Shown here piece after piece: positions 25,080 through 34,333 of a DNA stretch of 64,000 nt (its first letter is position 1; each line of letters starts with the position of its first letter). A program made the translations under genes and the position numbers. The notes under the pieces are model-generated. The model searched no databases. It saw only the letters and a list, made by a program, of their open reading frames with translations, and was not told the origin of the DNA. This stretch comes from Streptomyces sp. NBC_00341 (lineage in GTDB: Bacteria > Actinomycetota > Actinomycetes > Streptomycetales > Streptomycetaceae), in assembly GCF_041435055.1 (NCBI RefSeq), contig NZ_CP108002.1, positions 5,022,001 through 5,086,000 on the forward strand, read 5' to 3'.

Positions 25080-25624
25080 TTCGCTGCCCCCTCAAGCGCG
25101 AGCGGGGGCGACGGCAGGTCGAAGGCGTCCGCGATCGTCCTCACGAGCCGGAGCTCCCTATCGGCCTCGTGCTCGTAGCAGTCGTGGCCTTCGTCCGTGC
25201 GCCACTCCTCGCACTCCGCGTCGGGGCCTATGAGGTTCGCGGCGAGGAGCTCGGCCGAGATGTAGTCGGGGTTGTCCCCCAGCCGCTGCCCGATGTCCTC
25301 GAAGCTGAAGTACAGGGTCGTGGCACCGCTGCGCAGGTAGTGGAACTGGGGCCCGTGCGCCTTCGCGCTGCACGGCTCGGTGACGAACACCACGAGCTCC
25401 GTGTCCCCGGGACTCACGAGCCGGTAGTCGGGTTGCTCGTAGTCCTCGGAGTCCTCTTCGAACATGTCGTGCACCGCCCAGGCCCAGCCGCCCGCCTCGC
25501 CCTGGGCGAGCGGTTCGCGGTTCTGCTCGCGCAGGCCGGAGGTGAGGGCGTCGAGGGACTGGCCGCGGGCGAGGACGAGGTTCACCTCGTGGCCGGGAAA
25601 AGAATCGTGCATCCAGCTGGTCAT
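25076..25624 (-). CDS. hypothetical protein, tandem paralogue 1
   Basis: 182 residues, acidic and soluble. Its segments QGEAGGWAWAVHD, LVVFVTEPCSAKAHGPQFHY, FEDIGQRLG, ISAELLAANLIG and VRTIADAFDLP line up in order with those of the following gene, so the pair are diverged duplicates. The domain may belong to one of the Streptomyces DUF families with a GWAW core, but none was identified firmly. It is divergent from an acetyltransferase gene about 50 bases away. Confidence 0.85.
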   Translation of the reverse strand: MTSWMHDSFPGHEVNLVLARGQSLDALTSGLREQNREPLAQGEAGGWAWAVHDMFEEDSEDYEQPDYRLVSPGDTELVVFVTEPCSAKAHGPQFHYLRSGATTLYFSFEDIGQRLGDNPDYISAELLAANLIGPDAECEEWRTDEGHDCYEHEADRELRLVRTIADAFDLPSPPLALEGAAK

Positions 25625-25671
25625 GACGGAAGACTAGACACGGCCACTGACAACAACTGGAGGGGTGCGTC

Positions 25672-26334
25672 ATGGGTTTCACGCTGGAGGGGCCGGTCCT
25701 GGAGGGTGCACGGGTGCGTCTGGAGCCGTTGGAGCACCGGCATGCGGAGGACCTCCTGCGGGCCGCGCGGGAGGACCGGAGCTCCTACCGCTTCACCTGG
25801 GTGCCCGGAAGTCCTGCGGAGGCCGAGGACTACGTGGACGCGCAGCTCGCCCGTGCCGCGTCCGGGAGGCTGGTCCCGTACGCGCAGGTGGACCGGGAGT
25901 CCGGGCGGGCGGTCGGGGCCACCGCGTACTGGGAGCCCCGGTACTGGCTGGGCGAGGACACGCTGAGCGCGATCGAGGTCGGGTTCACCTGGCTCGGCGC
26001 CTCCGCCCAGGGCACGGGGACGAACACCGAGGCCAAGTACCTGCTGTTCCGGCACGCGTTCGAGGTGTGGGGCGTGGCGCGGGTCGACCTGAAGACCGAT
26101 GCCCGCAACAGCCGTTCGCGGGCCGCGATCGAGCGGGTGGGCGCCCGGTTCGAGGGCGTGCTGCGGAACTGGTCCCGGTCGTGGGCGCCGGGCGAGGACG
26201 GGCGGCTGCGGGACTCCGCGATCTTCTCCATCACGGCCGACGACTGGCCGGACGTCCGGGCGGGGCTCGAAGAGCGGCTCGCACGCGGACCCGGCGAAGG
26301 GCGGCCGGAGGCCCGGCTCCCCGTAGGGAGCTGA
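25672..26334 (+). CDS. GNAT-family N-acetyltransferase (RimJ/RimL-like)
   Basis: 220 residues. N-terminal [17 protein letters not shown], the acetyl-CoA loop region [27 protein letters not shown] near residue 115, and [28 protein letters not shown] near residue 145 are the standard RimJ-type GNAT elements. The usual R/QxxGxG/A loop appears as AQGTGTN. Substrate is unknown: it may be a protein N-terminus or a small molecule such as an antibiotic. Strong GGAGG ribosome site upstream. Confidence 0.92.
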   Translation: MGFTLEGPVLEGARVRLEPLEHRHAEDLLRAAREDRSSYRFTWVPGSPAEAEDYVDAQLARAASGRLVPYAQVDRESGRAVGATAYWEPRYWLGEDTLSAIEVGFTWLGASAQGTGTNTEAKYLLFRHAFEVWGVARVDLKTDARNSRSRAAIERVGARFEGVLRNWSRSWAPGEDGRLRDSAIFSITADDWPDVRAGLEERLARGPGEGRPEARLPVGS

Positions 26335-26342
26335 GTCCGGCC
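26303..26342. terminator. nested hairpin between convergent genes
   Basis: Outer arms GGCCGGA (26303-26309) and TCCGGCC (26336-26342) enclose an inner stem GCTCCC/GGGAGC. It overlaps the acetyltransferase stop and lies 27 bases from the copA stop, suiting a shared bidirectional terminator. Confidence 0.5.
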
Positions 26343-26368
26343 GCCCGCGGGCGGGGCCGTGCGGTCGG

Positions 26369-28657
26369 CTACGCCCCGGCCCGGAACCCCCGCAGCCGCA
26401 GTGAGTTGCCCACCACGAACACCGAGGAGAACGCCATCGCCGCACCCGCGATCATCGGGTTCAGCAGACCCATCGCGGCCAGCGGCAGCGCCGCCACGTT
26501 GTAGGCGAAGGCCCAGAACAGGTTCGTCCGGATGGTGCCCAGTGTCCTGCGCGACAGCCGGATCGCGTCGGCGGCGGCCCGCAGGTCGCCCCGGACCAGG
26601 GTCAGGTCACCGGCCTCGATCGCCGCGTCGGTGCCGGTGCCCATCGCGAGGCCCAGATCGGCCTGGGCGAGGGCGGCCGCGTCGTTCACACCGTCACCGA
26701 CCATCGCGACCGAACGGCCCTCCGCCTGGAGGCGCTTGACGACGTCGACCTTGTCCTCCGGCATGACCTCCGCGTACACCTTCTCGATGCCGACCTCGGC
26801 CGCGACCGACTCCGCCACCGCCCGGTTGTCACCGGTCAGCAGGATCGGCGTCAGACCGAGTGCCCGGAGCCTGACGATCGCCTCCGCGCTGGTGTCCTTC
26901 ACCGCGTCGGCCACCTCCAGGACCGCCCGCGCCTCGCCGTCCCAGGCGACCGCGATCGCCGTGCGGCCCGCCGCCTCCGCCTCGGCCTTGCGGCGCGCCA
27001 GCTCCACGGGGAGGTGGATCTCCCACTCGGCCAGCAACTGCTCGCGGCCGACGAGGACGGCGTGTCCCTCGACGACGCCCTGGACGCCGAGGCCCGGGAC
27101 GTTGACGAAGTCCTCGGGGGTGGGGAGCGGAGTGGTGGTGCGTTCGGCGGCTCCGGTGGCGACGGCCTGGGCGATGGGGTGTTCGGAGGCGTGTTCCAGT
27201 GCTCCGGCGAGGCGCAGGACGTCGGTTTCCGTGGTGGAGGGGGCGGTGTGGACGGCCTGGAGGGTCATTCTTCCGGTGGTGACGGTGCCGGTCTTGTCGA
27301 GGACGATGGTGTCGACGCGGCGGGTGGTCTCCAGGACTTCGGGGCCCTTGATGAGGATGCCGAGCTGGGCGCCGCGTCCGGTGCCGACCATGAGGGCGGT
27401 GGGGGTCGCGAGGCCGAGGGCGCAGGGGCAGGCGATGATCAGTACGGCGACGGCGGCGGTGAAAGCGGCCGTCAGGCCCGAGCCGGTGGCGAGCCAGAAG
27501 CCGAGCGTGCCGAGCGCGAGCAGGATCACGACGGGGACGAACACGGCGGAGATCCGGTCGGCCAGGCGCTGGGCGGCCGCCTTGCCGTTCTGCGCGTCCT
27601 CGACCAGCTTCGCCATCCGGGCCAGCTGGGTGTCGGCGCCGATCCGGGTCGCCTCGACGACGAGCCGGCCGCCCGCGTTGAGCGTGGCACCGGTCACCGG
27701 GTCGCCCACGCCTACCTCGACGGGGACCGACTCACCGGTGAGCATGGAGGCGTCGACCGCCGAGTTGCCCTCGACGACGGTGCCGTCGGTGGCGATCTTC
27801 TCGCCGGGCCGGACGAGGAAACGGTCCCCTGCCCGCAGATCCGCCGTGTCCACGGTGACCTCGCGGCCGTCGCGCAGGACGGTGACCTCCTTGGCGCCCA
27901 GTTCGAGCAGGGCCTTCAGCGCCGCGCCCGCCTTCCGCTTGGAGCGGGCCTCGAAGTAGCGCCCGGCCAGGATGAACGCGGTGACTCCGGCGGCGGCTTC
28001 GAGGTAGATGTTCCCGGCGCCGTCGCTGCGGCCGATGGTCAGCTCGAAGGGGTGCGTCATGCCGGTCATCCCGGCGGTGCCGAAGAAGAGCGCCCACAGC
28101 GACCACAGGAACGCGGCGGAGGTGCCGACCGAGACCAGTGTGTCCATGGTGGCCGCGCCGTGCCGCGCGTTGGTCCACGCGGCGCGGTGGAAGGGCAGGC
28201 CCGCGTACGTGACGACGGGCGCGGCGAGGGTCAGGGACAGCCACTGCCAGTTGTCGAACTGGAGCGCCGGGATCATCGACATCGCGATCACCGGCACCGC
28301 GAGCAGCACCGCTGTGATCAGCCGCTGCCGCAGCGGGCGGAGCTCGTCGGCCTCCTCCGCCGCGTCCGTTTCGCCGGACGAGGCCGCGCCGCGCACCGGG
28401 GGAGCGGGCTCCTGCGCGCTGTAGCCGGTCTTCTCGACGGTGGCGATCAGGTCCTGTACGGAGACGTCCTCGCCCCGGTAGCTGACCCGGGCCTTCTCGG
28501 TGGCGTAGTTGACGGTGGCCTCGACCCCGTCCATCCGGTTGAGCTTCTTCTCGATACGGGCCGCGCACGAGGCGCAGGTCATGCCGCCGATGGCGAGCTC
28601 GACCTCTGCGGCGCCGGTACCGGTGGTGCCGGTGGTGGCTGCGGTCTGCGCGGACAC
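26369..28657 (-). CDS. copA: copper-translocating P1B-type ATPase
   Basis: 762 residues from the GTG at 28657, chosen for the GAGGAGG ribosome site just upstream. An N-terminal heavy-metal-binding domain carries [14 protein letters not shown] (Cys 28 and 31). Further on are the [16 protein letters not shown] transmembrane metal motif, DKTGTVTTG phosphorylation site and [10 protein letters not shown] hinge motif. CPC with an N-terminal CxxC indicates Cu(I) export. Two CsoR-type palindromes lie upstream and cutC is divergent. The frame also continues upstream through a GATCACGGG repeat, judged non-coding. Confidence 0.96.
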   Translation of the reverse strand: MSAQTAATTGTTGTGAAEVELAIGGMTCASCAARIEKKLNRMDGVEATVNYATEKARVSYRGEDVSVQDLIATVEKTGYSAQEPAPPVRGAASSGETDAAEEADELRPLRQRLITAVLLAVPVIAMSMIPALQFDNWQWLSLTLAAPVVTYAGLPFHRAAWTNARHGAATMDTLVSVGTSAAFLWSLWALFFGTAGMTGMTHPFELTIGRSDGAGNIYLEAAAGVTAFILAGRYFEARSKRKAGAALKALLELGAKEVTVLRDGREVTVDTADLRAGDRFLVRPGEKIATDGTVVEGNSAVDASMLTGESVPVEVGVGDPVTGATLNAGGRLVVEATRIGADTQLARMAKLVEDAQNGKAAAQRLADRISAVFVPVVILLALGTLGFWLATGSGLTAAFTAAVAVLIIACPCALGLATPTALMVGTGRGAQLGILIKGPEVLETTRRVDTIVLDKTGTVTTGRMTLQAVHTAPSTTETDVLRLAGALEHASEHPIAQAVATGAAERTTTPLPTPEDFVNVPGLGVQGVVEGHAVLVGREQLLAEWEIHLPVELARRKAEAEAAGRTAIAVAWDGEARAVLEVADAVKDTSAEAIVRLRALGLTPILLTGDNRAVAESVAAEVGIEKVYAEVMPEDKVDVVKRLQAEGRSVAMVGDGVNDAAALAQADLGLAMGTGTDAAIEAGDLTLVRGDLRAAADAIRLSRRTLGTIRTNLFWAFAYNVAALPLAAMGLLNPMIAGAAMAFSSVFVVGNSLRLRGFRAGA

Positions 28658-28675
28658 GGGGCCTCCTCGGTAGGT

Positions 28676-28702
28676 GATCACGGGGATCACGGGGATCACG
28701 GG
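28676..28702. repeat. 9-bp tandem repeat (three units) in the copA leader
   Basis: GATCACGGG repeated exactly three times, immediately upstream of the copA ribosome site. It lies in the 5' untranslated region if the GTG start is right. Confidence 0.8.
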
Positions 28703-28719
28703 GTTCTTCGGGTTCATTT

Positions 28720-28736
28720 ATACCCCTGGGGGGTAT
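28720..28736. promoter_or_regulatory. CsoR-type copper operator 1
   Basis: ATACCCC and GGGGTAT-type half-sites around a short G-rich centre, total 17 bases. TACCCC/GGGGTA dyads are the established CsoR box of actinobacterial copper genes. It lies about 63 bases upstream of the copA start. A CsoR gene is not in the window. Confidence 0.75.
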
Positions 28737-28751
28737 GCGGTGCTGGTTCAG

Positions 28752-28776
28752 GTATACCCCCTACCCCTATGGGTAC
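28752..28776. promoter_or_regulatory. CsoR-type copper operator 2
   Basis: GTATACCCCC followed by the dyad TACCCCTATGGGTA (28762-28775). It sits 15 bases from operator 1 in the copA-cutC gap and may give cooperative binding or face the cutC promoter. Confidence 0.65.
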
Positions 28777-28901
28777 GCAAGAGTGGCCCCGGCGGATCCG
28801 CGGATTCCGGTCGTCCGGCCCCCTGGCGCGCCTCTGACCTCGCGTATCTTGCGTGCGCGGTGAGACTGTGTCCTCGGCCGCTCGGCCCGTAGGCTGGCCA
28901 T

Positions 28902-28913
28902 TGGACTAGACCT
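28902..28913. promoter_or_regulatory. possible DasR-type (dre-like) site upstream of cutC
   Basis: TGGACTAGACCT matches 10 of 12 positions of the palindromic DasR box TGGTCTAGACCA. It is 30 bases before the cutC start codon. Based on consensus likeness only. Confidence 0.35.
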
Positions 28914-28942
28914 ATAGCTGCTTCCTGGAGGATTGGGTTCCC

Positions 28943-29632
28943 ATGAGCAACCGTGCAGTCCTGGAGGTGATCGCTCTCGACGCGGAGGACGCGGTCGCTG
29001 CCCAGGCGGGTGGTGCGGACCGGCTTGAGCTGGTCACCGACATGGCGGCGGACGGCCTCACCCCGTCCTGTGCGACCTTCGCGGCGATCCGTGCCGCGGT
29101 GGACATCCCCCTGCGGGTGATGCTCAGAGTGGCGGACGGCTTCGCGGCCGGTGACATCGAGGTACTCGTACGCAAGGCGCGCGAGCTGCGGGCGGAGGGC
29201 GCGGACGAGTTCGTGTTCGGCTTCCTGGACGAGGGGGGCCGCCCGGACCTCGTCGCGGTCGAGCGGATCATCGCGGAACTCGACGGCTGCCACTGGACGT
29301 TCCACCGCGCGATCGACCGCGCCACCGACCGGGACGCCCTGCGCAAGTCGCTCGCGGACCTGCCGGGTCTTGACACGTACCTCACCGCGGGATCGGCCGC
29401 CGGGGTGGACGACGGCATCCCGACACTGCTGGTCGAGGCCGCGCGCAAGGGGGAGCCGGGGTACGAACCGCAGATCCTTGTCGGCGGCGGACTGCGCCTC
29501 GACCACCTGCCGGAACTGCTGGACGCGGGGATCGACGCGGTCCACATCGGCGGGGCGGCGCGGCCGGGCGGCTGGGCGGGCCCGGTGGACGCGGCGGCGG
29601 TACGGGAGTGGCGGGCGGTGCTGGACGCGTAG
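28943..29632 (+). CDS. cutC: copper homeostasis protein CutC
   Basis: 229 residues, a TIM barrel. Conserved CutC pieces are VLEVIALDAEDAVAAQAGGADRLELV at the N-terminus, DEFVFGFLDEGG near residue 90, WTFHRAIDRATD near 115 and ILVGGGLRLDHLPELLDAGIDAVHIG near 175. CutC is linked genetically to copper tolerance, but its biochemical activity is unsettled. Divergent from copA with shared CsoR-type operators between, which suggests co-regulation by copper. Confidence 0.94.
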   Translation: MSNRAVLEVIALDAEDAVAAQAGGADRLELVTDMAADGLTPSCATFAAIRAAVDIPLRVMLRVADGFAAGDIEVLVRKARELRAEGADEFVFGFLDEGGRPDLVAVERIIAELDGCHWTFHRAIDRATDRDALRKSLADLPGLDTYLTAGSAAGVDDGIPTLLVEAARKGEPGYEPQILVGGGLRLDHLPELLDAGIDAVHIGGAARPGGWAGPVDAAAVREWRAVLDA

Positions 29633-29683
29633 CCCTCGGCCGGGGGGCGCGCGAGTTTTGGGTGCCCTCTTCCGGGGTGCGGG

Positions 29684-29936
29684 GTTCCGTCCTCAATCGC
29701 CGGACGGGCTTGGGTGGTGCGGGTGCTCCGCCGGGTGCGGGTGCGCACTGCCCGGTGGGTGGGGGTTCGGGGTCCCTCCGGGGCGTCTCCTCAAACGACG
29801 AACGTGCGGGGGGTCCGTGAGGGACCCGGGTCTGTGTTCGTCGTTCTGCGGGGACTCCCCTGCACGCCCCCGAACCCGGCCGTCGCGCGTCTGCGGCTGG
29901 GGTGGGGACGTGCAGGGGAGTCCCCGCAGGGGCATC
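29684..29936 (+). repeat. composite palindromic intergenic element, copy 1
   Basis: This fills the gap between cutC and helD; no gene is seen in it. Order: GTCCTCAATCGCCGGACGGG box (29689), a GC-rich shared stretch, CCTCCGGGGCGTCTCCTC, a stem with arms AACGACGAAC (29794-29803) and GTTCGTCGTT (29836-29845) enclosing GGGTCC-GTGAG-GGACCC, then TGCGGGGACTCCCCTGCA (29847) and, 33 bases on, its inverted copy (29904-29928). Other copies at 39.7-40.05 kb share the flanks but have different stem arms. Confidence 0.8.
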
Positions 29937-29975
29937 GCCCCCCACCCCCCGGGGCAGGCGCGCCCCCACGGGACC

Positions 29976-32057
29976 TCAGGCGGTCAGCTGGTCCGGGAGC
30001 GGCGCCGCGTGGACCACGATCAGGCCGGAGACCGCACGGGTCAGGGCCACGTACAGGCGGCGCAGGCCCGTCCGTTCGTCCGGTTCGCCGTCGACCACGG
30101 CCGCCGGTTCGTCCAGCACCACGTAGTCGTACTCGAGGCCCTTCGCCAGTGACGCCGGGACCAGGGTCAGCCGGGACTCGGCGGTCGTCTCCTCACCGGG
30201 GGAGAGATAGCTGTGGCCCGCCGCCGTCAGGGCGGCCGCCAGCGACGGGATACGGGCGTCGGCGGCGATCAGGCCCGTCGAACCCTCCTGCTCCAGCGAC
30301 TCCTCGCAGGCCGCGACCACCGCCGCGTCCAGCGCATCCGCATCCGCATCCGCCGTCCGCCGTACCGACAGCGAACCCGGCGACTCACGCACCGACTCCA
30401 CCGCCGTCAGGCCGGGCGAGATCACCGGCAGCAGCCGGGACGCGTACGCGATCACCTCGCGCGGCACGCGGAAACCGGCCGTCAGCTCCTCCACCACCGC
30501 GTCCGCCTTGCCGAGATGGTGCAGCGCCTGCTCCCAGCTCTGCGTCGACCACGGCGTCGTGCCCTGCGCCAGGTCCCCGAGGACGGTGGCGGAACCGGTC
30601 GAGCAGCGCCGGCCCACCGCCCGGTACTGCATGGGGGAGAGGTCCTGCGCCTCGTCGATCACCACATGGCCCAGCGAGTGCGTGCGCGCCACCAGGTCGT
30701 TCGCCTCGTCGATCAGCACCGCGTCCGCCGCCGACCACTTCGCGGACTTCACGCTGCGGGCCGGTTTGCTCCACAGGATCGTCTTCTGCTCGTCCTCCGT
30801 CAGCAGCCCGTCCGCCTGCGCGGCCAGGAACTCCGGGTCCGACAGCAGCCGCAGCACCAGCTTCGCCGGTTCGACCGCGGGCCAGGCCGCCTTCACCGCC
30901 GCCTTCACCGCAGGGGTGCGCGCCACCGCGTTCTGCACCCGGTCGTCGGGCGCCTCGCCCGCCTCCTCCATCCGCACCAGCACGGCGTGCGCGATGCGCT
31001 GCGGAAGGGCCTCGTGCGCGGCCCCGTACCGCATGTCGCGGGCCAGCAGCTCCTCGACCATCTCCTCGATCTCGTACGCGGGCACCCGCCAGCGCCGTGA
31101 ACCGCGCACCACCATCACCGGCTCCGTCGGCGGCGTCACGTGCGAACGGATCGCCCGCCGCAGCACCTCCGCCATCCGGGCGTCGCCCTTCACGACGGCG
31201 GCCCGCGCCTCGTCCGTACCCCGGACCTCGACGTTCGCCGTCACCAGATCGTCGACGGTCGCCTGCTTGACCTCCAGCTCACCGAGGGCGGGCAGCACCT
31301 GCTCGATGTAGTGGAGGAAGGACCGGTTCGGCCCGATGACCAGCGTCCCGGTGCGGGCCAGCCGGTCCCGGTGCGCGTACAGCAGATACGCGACCCGGTG
31401 CAGGCCGACGGCGGTCTTCCCGGTGCCGGGCCCGCCCTGCACGCAGACGGAGCCGCCCAGCTCGCTGCGGACGATCTCGTCCTGCTCCGGCTGGATCGTC
31501 GCGACGATGTCGCGCATCGGGCCGACGCGCGGCCGCTCGATCTCCGCCTGGAGGAGCTTGCTGGTCTGCGCGGCCTCTGCCGGGTCGGTGAGGTGCTCGT
31601 CCTCGTACGCGGTCAGCTCGCCGCCGGTGTAGCCGAAGCGGCGCCGCTGGCCGACGTCGAGCGGGTCGTTGCGGGACGCCCGGTAGAACGGCTGGGAGAC
31701 CGGCGCCCGCCAGTCGATCACCATCGGGTCGCCGTCGGCGTCGTGGACGTGGCGGCGCCCGATGTAGAACTGCTCGCCCTCCGCGCCCTCGGCCTTCTCC
31801 GCGCCGACCACGTGGAGGTAGTCGAGCCGTCCGAAGAAGAGCGGGGTGTGGGCGAGGTCGGCCAGTGACTTGATGCGGTCGGTGATCTGGGCCTGGAGTA
31901 CCGCGGCGTTCACCCAGTTCGCCGTGACATCGCGGATGTTCAGGGCCTGGGCGTCCTCGCGCATGGCACGCAGCGCGGCGCGCGAGGCAGCCAGATGGGC
32001 GCGTTCATGAGCCAGGGGATCGGTGGTGGTGTCGCTTTCGTGTACGTGCGCGGGCAC
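29976..32057 (-). CDS. helD: HelD-family UvrD-like ATPase (RNA polymerase-interacting)
   Basis: 693 residues from GTG 32057, which has a GGAGG site; the frame is open 20 codons upstream. The N-terminus has a helical, coiled-coil-prone segment (about 5-70) like the secondary-channel arm of HelD. Walker A is VCVQGGPGTGKTAVGLHRVAYL (about 215), motif II VVIDEAQDLSPMQYRAV (about 480), and motif VI LRRLYVALTRAVSGL is near the C-terminus. HelD proteins release stalled RNA polymerase from DNA; the Streptomyces branch HelR protects against rifamycins. Which branch this is cannot be decided by eye. Confidence 0.92.
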   Translation of the reverse strand: MPAHVHESDTTTDPLAHERAHLAASRAALRAMREDAQALNIRDVTANWVNAAVLQAQITDRIKSLADLAHTPLFFGRLDYLHVVGAEKAEGAEGEQFYIGRRHVHDADGDPMVIDWRAPVSQPFYRASRNDPLDVGQRRRFGYTGGELTAYEDEHLTDPAEAAQTSKLLQAEIERPRVGPMRDIVATIQPEQDEIVRSELGGSVCVQGGPGTGKTAVGLHRVAYLLYAHRDRLARTGTLVIGPNRSFLHYIEQVLPALGELEVKQATVDDLVTANVEVRGTDEARAAVVKGDARMAEVLRRAIRSHVTPPTEPVMVVRGSRRWRVPAYEIEEMVEELLARDMRYGAAHEALPQRIAHAVLVRMEEAGEAPDDRVQNAVARTPAVKAAVKAAWPAVEPAKLVLRLLSDPEFLAAQADGLLTEDEQKTILWSKPARSVKSAKWSAADAVLIDEANDLVARTHSLGHVVIDEAQDLSPMQYRAVGRRCSTGSATVLGDLAQGTTPWSTQSWEQALHHLGKADAVVEELTAGFRVPREVIAYASRLLPVISPGLTAVESVRESPGSLSVRRTADADADALDAAVVAACEESLEQEGSTGLIAADARIPSLAAALTAAGHSYLSPGEETTAESRLTLVPASLAKGLEYDYVVLDEPAAVVDGEPDERTGLRRLYVALTRAVSGLIVVHAAPLPDQLTA

Positions 32058-32467
32058 GGTGTTGCCTCCGGCATTCAACGCAGGACGGCGGACCGCTTCC
32101 CGTCCCCGGCCGTTCACCGGGGGCGATGCGGTCCGCTCGGGGATCGATCACTGGTACGCACGAGGGCGCGCGTACGGCTGTCGGCCGGTTTCCGTCCGGT
32201 CGGCGGCGCTCCCCCGGCTGCCGGCGCGAGCCCTCGCGGGCTGCCGGTACCACGGTGCGGGAGGCGGGCAGACCGGCGATTGTATCGACGGGCCGGGCCG
32301 GGCGCGAATGAATAACCACCGGAGTACGGCCGCGGAGTGCCGGGGCGTACGGCCGAGGGGTCCGTCCCGTAGGGGACGGCATGGCACCACAGGGGTAGCC
32401 GGGGCCCCGGCACCTTCACCCTGCGGGCCGACGACGTCACCCGGCCGGCCGGAGCACCATGGAATAC
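32058..32467. other. gene-free stretch upstream of helD
   Basis: About 410 bases between divergent helD and the small plus-strand gene. The only clear structure is a perfect 14-base palindrome, GCCGGGGCCCCGGC, at 32398-32411. No rifamycin-associated element or recognisable RNA was found. Reading frames here have no ribosome site and look like shadows. Confidence 0.6.
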
Positions 32468-32656
32468 ATGAGCACCGTCATTCTGAACCCGCGAAGGACC
32501 GGCCCCGCGCACGGCGCGACCGCGGCCACCGGTCACCACCACAGCCACCGGGCCGGGAAGGCCCTGCGCGCCGCCGGGATCTTCGTACGGGCCGCGTTCG
32601 GCGTCGCCGTCCTCGGTGAGTACGCGGAGGAGGCGGGGGTCCGCCGCAACCGCTGA
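32468..32656 (+). CDS. small hypothetical protein
   Basis: 62 residues from the ATG at 32468 (an ATG at 32459 adds three). The basic N-terminus with a His cluster (TGHHHSHRAGKALRAAG) is followed by a short hydrophobic stretch (IFVRAAFGVAVLGEY) that could be a single membrane-associated helix, and a charged end (EEAGVRRNR). No known domain. It is placed between helD and the XPB helicase gene, transcribed on the opposite strand to both. Confidence 0.55.
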   Translation: MSTVILNPRRTGPAHGATAATGHHHSHRAGKALRAAGIFVRAAFGVAVLGEYAEEAGVRRNR

Positions 32657-32680
32657 CCGCCCGCCCCCCCGCCCGTTCCC

Positions 32681-34333
32681 TCAGCTGTCGCGGTCGTCCG
32701 TCAGCAGCTCGTCCGCGTCGACGATCCGGTACGCGTAGCCCTGCTCGGCCAGGAAGCGCTGGCGGTGGGCCGCGAAGTCCTGGTCGATCGTGTCGCGGGC
32801 GACCACCGAGTAGAACCGCGCCTCGTGCCCGTCCGCCTTCGGCCGCAGCACCCGGCCGAGCCGCTGGGCCTCCTCCTGGCGCGAGCCGAACGTGCCGGAC
32901 ACCTGGATCGCGACGGTGGCCTCCGGCAGGTCGATGGAGAAGTTCGCCACCTTCGACACGACGAGCACGCTGATCTCGCCCTCCCGGAACGCGCCGAACA
33001 GCTTCTCGCGCTGCGCGTTGCTGGTCTCGCCCTTGATCACCGGGGCGTTCAGATGCTCACCCAGCTCGTCGAGCTGGTCGATGTACTGCCCGATGACCAG
33101 GGTCTGCTCGCCCCGGTGCTTGCGCACCAGCGCCTCTGTGACCTTCCGCTTGGTCGCGGTCGTGGCGCAGTACCGGTACTTCTCCTCGGCCTCGGCGGTC
33201 GCGTACGCGAGCCGCTCGCTGTCCGTCAGATTGACCCGTACCTCGACACAGTCGGCGGGGGCGATGTAGCCCTGCGCCTCGATCTCCTTCCACGGGGCGT
33301 CGAACCGCTTGGGCCCGATCAGCGAGAAGACGTCCGACTCGCGGCCGTCCTCCCGCACCAGCGTGGCCGTGAGCCCCAGCCGGCGCCGTGCCTGGAGATC
33401 GGCGGTGAACTTGAAGACCGGCGCGGGCAGCAGGTGCACCTCGTCGTAGATCACCAGACCCCAGTCGCGGGAGTCGAACAGCTCCAGGTGCGCGTAGACG
33501 CCCTTGCGACGGGTCGTGAGCACCTGGTACGTGGCGATGGTGACCGGCCGGATCTCCTTGCGGGTGCCGCTGTACTCGCCGATCTCCTCCTCGGTCAGCG
33601 AGGTGCGCTTCACCAGCTCGTGCTTCCACTGCCGGGCGGAGACGGTGTTGGTGACCAGGATCAGCGTGGTCGCCTTCGCCTGCGCCATCGCACCCGCGCC
33701 CACCAGCGTCTTCCCGGCACCGCAGGGCAGCACGACCACACCGGAACCGCCATGCCAGAACCCCTCGACCGCCTGCTGCTGGTAGGGCCGCAGCGCCCAG
33801 CCGTTCTCGTCCAGCTCGATCGGGTGCGCCTCGCCGTCCACGTAACCGGCGAGGTCCTCCGCGGGCCAGCCCAGCTTCAGCAGCGTCTGCTTGACCTGCC
33901 CGCGCTCCGAGGGGTGCACGGCCACGGTGTCGGGGTCGATCCGCGCGCCGACCAGCGGCTGGACCTTCTTCGACCGGAGGATCTCCTCCAGGACGGGCCG
34001 GTCGGTGGAGGTCAGCACCAGTCCGTGGACCGGGTGCTTGGAGAGCGTGAGGCGGCCGTACCGGCCCATCGTCTCCGCGATGTCGACGAGCAGCGCGTGC
34101 GGTACGGGGTAGCGGGAGTACTGCACCAGCGCGTCGACGACCTGCTCGGCGTCGTGCCCCGCGGCCCGCGCGTTCCACAGCCCGAGCGGGGTCAGCCGGT
34201 AGGTGTGGATGTGCTCGGGCGCGCGCTCCAGCTCGGCGAAGGGGGCGATCACCCGGCGGCAGGCGTCGGCCTGCTCGTGGTCGACTTCGAGGAGCAGCGT
34301 CTTGTCGCTCTGGACGATGAGGGGTCCGGTCAC
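32681..34333 (-). CDS. XPB-family DNA repair helicase
   Basis: 550 residues. An N-terminal damage-recognition-like domain is followed by two RecA folds. Walker A is VVLPCGAGKTLVGAGAM (about 210), motif II is the DEVH box in LVIYDEVHLLPAP (about 300), and motif VI is EEAQRLGRVLRPKADG (about 480). Bacterial XPB proteins are 3'-5' helicases proposed to act in nucleotide excision repair. A second XPB-like gene lies 1.7 kb to the right on the same strand. Confidence 0.95.
   Translation of the reverse strand: MTGPLIVQSDKTLLLEVDHEQADACRRVIAPFAELERAPEHIHTYRLTPLGLWNARAAGHDAEQVVDALVQYSRYPVPHALLVDIAETMGRYGRLTLSKHPVHGLVLTSTDRPVLEEILRSKKVQPLVGARIDPDTVAVHPSERGQVKQTLLKLGWPAEDLAGYVDGEAHPIELDENGWALRPYQQQAVEGFWHGGSGVVVLPCGAGKTLVGAGAMAQAKATTLILVTNTVSARQWKHELVKRTSLTEEEIGEYSGTRKEIRPVTIATYQVLTTRRKGVYAHLELFDSRDWGLVIYDEVHLLPAPVFKFTADLQARRRLGLTATLVREDGRESDVFSLIGPKRFDAPWKEIEAQGYIAPADCVEVRVNLTDSERLAYATAEAEEKYRYCATTATKRKVTEALVRKHRGEQTLVIGQYIDQLDELGEHLNAPVIKGETSNAQREKLFGAFREGEISVLVVSKVANFSIDLPEATVAIQVSGTFGSRQEEAQRLGRVLRPKADGHEARFYSVVARDTIDQDFAAHRQRFLAEQGYAYRIVDADELLTDDRDS

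Noticed and set aside
32058..32467. Rifamycin-associated element upstream of helD
   Set aside because: No matching inverted repeat was found; only an unrelated GCCGGGGCCCCGGC palindrome is present.
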